A stretch of 64,000 nt of DNA from an uncultured Alistipes sp. GTDB lineage: Bacteria > Bacteroidota > Bacteroidia > Bacteroidales > Rikenellaceae. Numbering within the stretch: the stretch's first letter is position 1; each line of letters starts with the position of its first letter. Both the position numbers and the translations under genes were made by a program. Positions 62,199 to 64,000 of the stretch are shown here, piece after piece. The stretch covers positions 1 through 64,000 of the forward strand of contig URTU01000001.1 of assembly GCA_900550925.1 (NCBI GenBank), given 5' to 3'. The notes beneath the pieces are model-generated. The model ran no database searches. It saw only the letters and a list, made by a program, of their open reading frames with translations, and was not told the origin of the DNA.

Positions 62199-63398
62199 CT
62201 ATGCGCGGCGCTTGATACCCAGCGACGGGCAGCGATGGAACTCCCGGGTGCGGTCGAACAGATAGCGGAACGTAGTGTGCATCTTGTGCCGCGTCGCGCA
62301 GACGTAATTCTCGACCATGCGCATCATGACCGGATTGAAATCGCCGATCCAGGCCAGTTCAAGAGTCTTGTAGTGCAGTTTGCCCGTGGCAACCTTCTTC
62401 TCGAACTCGCGGATTATACCGGCTTCGATACCCTTTCCGTGGTATTCGGGTGTCACGCCGAAGATCAGTCCGAAAACCCGATCGGCCTTGTGGGCCACCT
62501 TCAGCAGCCACAGGAACCGCAGCTTGTTGATCAGTCCGAAACGGCCGTTGAAGCGGCCGATGATACGGTTGATGTCGGGTATCATGATGAAGAAACCGAT
62601 CGGCTCGTTGTTGAAGTAGGCGAAATAGATCAGCTCGGGATCGATGATCGGCCGCAACTGCTTCATCACCTTGCGGGCATGTTCGCGATCCATCGGCTTC
62701 ACGCCCGTGAACATCGCCCATGCCTTGTTGTAGATCATACGGAAATCCTCGGCCACCTGATCGAGATTCTTCATGTCGATGTGCTGGAAACTGTACCCGG
62801 GCGTCTCCTCGAGCCGCTTCACGCGCGCATAGACCGATTCGTTGAAAATTCCGGCCTTCAGTTTTCGCACGTAGGTATGCTGGTTGAAGTAGACCTGGAA
62901 ACCGTAATGTTCGAACAGATCGCGGTAATATGGGGGATTGTACGGGTTGGCATACAGCGGCTGGAATTCGAATCCCGACGTGAGCAGTCCCCACCACTGG
63001 TCGCGCGACCCGAAGTTGACCGGTCCGTCCATCGCCTCCATTCCGTTCTCCTTCAGCCAGTCGCGGGCCGCATCGAACAGCATGTCGGCTATCTGCTGGT
63101 CGTTCTCCGATTCGAAGAACCCGCAACCGCCCGTCGGCTGTTCATTGTCGAGCGACGCCGTCTGGCGGTTGTAGAATGCCGCGATACGTCCGACCGTCTC
63201 CCCGCGATCATTGTACACGAGCCACCGGCGGGCATCCCCGTCGACAAAAAGCTCGTTGCTCGCCGGGTCGAAAACCGAACGAATATCGTTGTCCAGCGGG
63301 CAGACCCATTGCCTGTTCCCCTTGTAAAGCCGTTTGGGCAGATTCAGGAACTCCTGTTCGTCACGCCGCGAGGCCACCGTCTTGATATTATATCCCAT
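62199..63398 (-). CDS. GNAT-fold protein of unknown substrate
   Basis: A 399-residue cytoplasmic protein recognisable as an atypical GNAT-superfamily member. The acetyl-CoA loop appears in GVTPEYHGKGIEAGIIREFEK, with TLELAWIGDFNPVMMRMVE after it. The N-terminal half (FLNLPKRLYKGNRQWVCPLDNDI, GRIAAFYNRQTA, GPVNFGSRDQWWGLLTSGFE) is a second, GNAT-like domain. Similar proteins are common in Bacteroidota; I know of no assigned function. A TATATTTG element precedes the gene. gcvT follows on the same strand. Confidence 0.8.
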   Translation of the reverse strand: MGYNIKTVASRRDEQEFLNLPKRLYKGNRQWVCPLDNDIRSVFDPASNELFVDGDARRWLVYNDRGETVGRIAAFYNRQTASLDNEQPTGGCGFFESENDQQIADMLFDAARDWLKENGMEAMDGPVNFGSRDQWWGLLTSGFEFQPLYANPYNPPYYRDLFEHYGFQVYFNQHTYVRKLKAGIFNESVYARVKRLEETPGYSFQHIDMKNLDQVAEDFRMIYNKAWAMFTGVKPMDREHARKVMKQLRPIIDPELIYFAYFNNEPIGFFIMIPDINRIIGRFNGRFGLINKLRFLWLLKVAHKADRVFGLIFGVTPEYHGKGIEAGIIREFEKKVATGKLHYKTLELAWIGDFNPVMMRMVENYVCATRHKMHTTFRYLFDRTREFHRCPSLGIKRRA

Positions 63399-63433
63399 GT
63401 TGTTACGTATGATCTTTATTTTCGAAATGATAG

Positions 63434-63461
63434 CAAATATAGCAATATTTTTTTACTTTTG
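63434..63461. promoter_or_regulatory. Divergent -7 elements of the GNAT and PEP/pyruvate-binding genes
   Basis: Minus-strand TATATTTG (63434-63441) faces the GNAT gene. Plus-strand TACTTTTG (63454-63461) faces the gene at 63492. Only 12 bases separate them. Confidence 0.55.
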
Positions 63462-63491
63462 TAGGCAGATGACCTTTTTCTCGACCAACTT

Positions 63492-64000
63492 ATGACCGAT
63501 AACACAAATCCTTCCGAACGAAACGAAATTCAGTCAGGTCAACAGACCTTCCAGTTCATGCAGTTCCGCATCCACAAGATTCTGCTGGTGTGCTGCAGCT
63601 ACGACGGATACATACTCGAAGAGGACGGACATATCGAATCGCAGATCAATCAGGAATATATCGACCTCAACATGAGCAACCCGCCATCCTTCACGCGGGT
63701 CAGCTCGACAGTCGAGGCACTCGAACTGCTCGAAAAGGAGGAGGGGTTCGATTTCATACTGACGATGTACAACGTCGGCGAACTCGATGTATTCTCGTTC
63801 GCACGCATCGTCAAGACCCGATATCCATCGGTGCCGATCGTCCTGCTGACAAGCTTCTCGAAGGACATATACCGCCGCATCGAGGAGCAGGACCGGACAG
63901 TCCTCGACTACATATTCTGCTGGCACGGAAATACCGACCTCATAATAGCCATCATCAAACTGATCGAGGACCGCATGAATGCCGACCGCGACATACTCGA
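63492..64000 (+). CDS. N-terminal receiver-like part of a PEP/pyruvate-binding protein (3' partial)
   Basis: The first 169 codons of a gene running off the window. Residues 28-155 look like a degenerate response-regulator receiver domain: IHKILLVCCSYDGYILEEDG at strand 1, EGFDFILTMYNVGELDVFSFARIVKTRYPSVPIVLLTSFSKDIYRRI in the middle, then a C-terminal helix. The usual phosphoacceptor Asp after strand 3 is replaced in FILTMYNVGE. NPPSFTRVSSTVEALELL resembles the N terminus of large Bacteroidota proteins annotated as PEP/pyruvate-binding (PPDK-like) domain proteins. That identity is from memory of the family and the diagnostic domains lie outside the window. Confidence 0.6.
   Translation, partial: MTDNTNPSERNEIQSGQQTFQFMQFRIHKILLVCCSYDGYILEEDGHIESQINQEYIDLNMSNPPSFTRVSSTVEALELLEKEEGFDFILTMYNVGELDVFSFARIVKTRYPSVPIVLLTSFSKDIYRRIEEQDRTVLDYIFCWHGNTDLIIAIIKLIEDRMNADRDIL

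Overview
The window is chromosomal DNA from a member of the Bacteroidota. It is most likely a Bacteroidales gut commensal of the Alistipes/Rikenellaceae type; the genus is an inference. The evidence is: (1) many genes are preceded by the Bacteroidota promoter form TTTG-N19/20-TAnnTTTG; (2) starts generally lack a Shine-Dalgarno sequence; (3) gene content and order are Bacteroidales-like (zapA - 6S-like RNA - rny, SUI1-type initiation factor, DUF4988 and DUF3737 proteins, DPP III, lipobox lipoproteins). I see no phage, insertion sequence, CRISPR array, plasmid function or obvious genomic island. This is ordinary core chromosome with interesting regulatory spacers.

Layout. 1-4 kb: end of rimO, a small coiled-coil gene with zapA, a 6S-like RNA and rny. 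4-6 kb: a PhoB-like response regulator and its histidine kinase. 6-13 kb: rplS, surE, def, ruvX, glyS, waaA and a YraN protein. 13-21 kb: a DUF4435 TOPRIM-like gene divergent from a SUI1 factor, a 965-aa HExxH/propeller/barrel outer-membrane protein, a class A PBP and asd. 21-29 kb: a tetR-acrA-acrB-tolC RND efflux operon beside an AraC regulator. 29-37.5 kb: a complete anaerobic glycerol module (glpA-glpB-glpC-glpK-glpF, an outer-membrane protein, a DeoR/GlpR repressor). 38-46 kb: MATE transporter, DUF3737 protein, tRNA-Leu(CAA), DUF456 protein, DPP III lipoprotein and a large DUF4988 lipoprotein. 46-52 kb: a membrane acyltransferase-like protein, rfbB-rfbA, a DUF3298-like lipoprotein and a DMT transporter. 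52-55.7 kb: metY-metX and an EEP-family hydrolase behind a Met-rich leader ORF. 55.8-60.8 kb: a TolC-HlyD-ABC2-ABC2 exporter without an ATPase gene. 61-64 kb: gcvT, a GNAT-like protein and the start of a PEP/pyruvate-binding protein.

How the genes work together. The glp genes form a self-contained route: glycerol enters through GlpF, GlpK phosphorylates it, GlpABC oxidises the product into the quinone pool, and a DeoR-type repressor encoded at the end of the cluster probably controls the unit through two dyads upstream of glpA. The met genes make homocysteine from homoserine and sulfide. asd, further upstream, supplies the shared aspartate branch.

The most unusual observation is a 34-codon ORF at 52377-52481, between a good promoter and metY. 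It has 8 methionines, 5 of them within 9 codons, and overlapping hairpins follow it. It looks like a methionine-sensing leader peptide. Other points of interest are poly-G tracts confined to spacers, two of them in roughly 100-bp duplications, overlapping divergent promoters that imply a leaderless DUF4435 mRNA, and a CRP-like dyad upstream of the DUF4988 lipoprotein.
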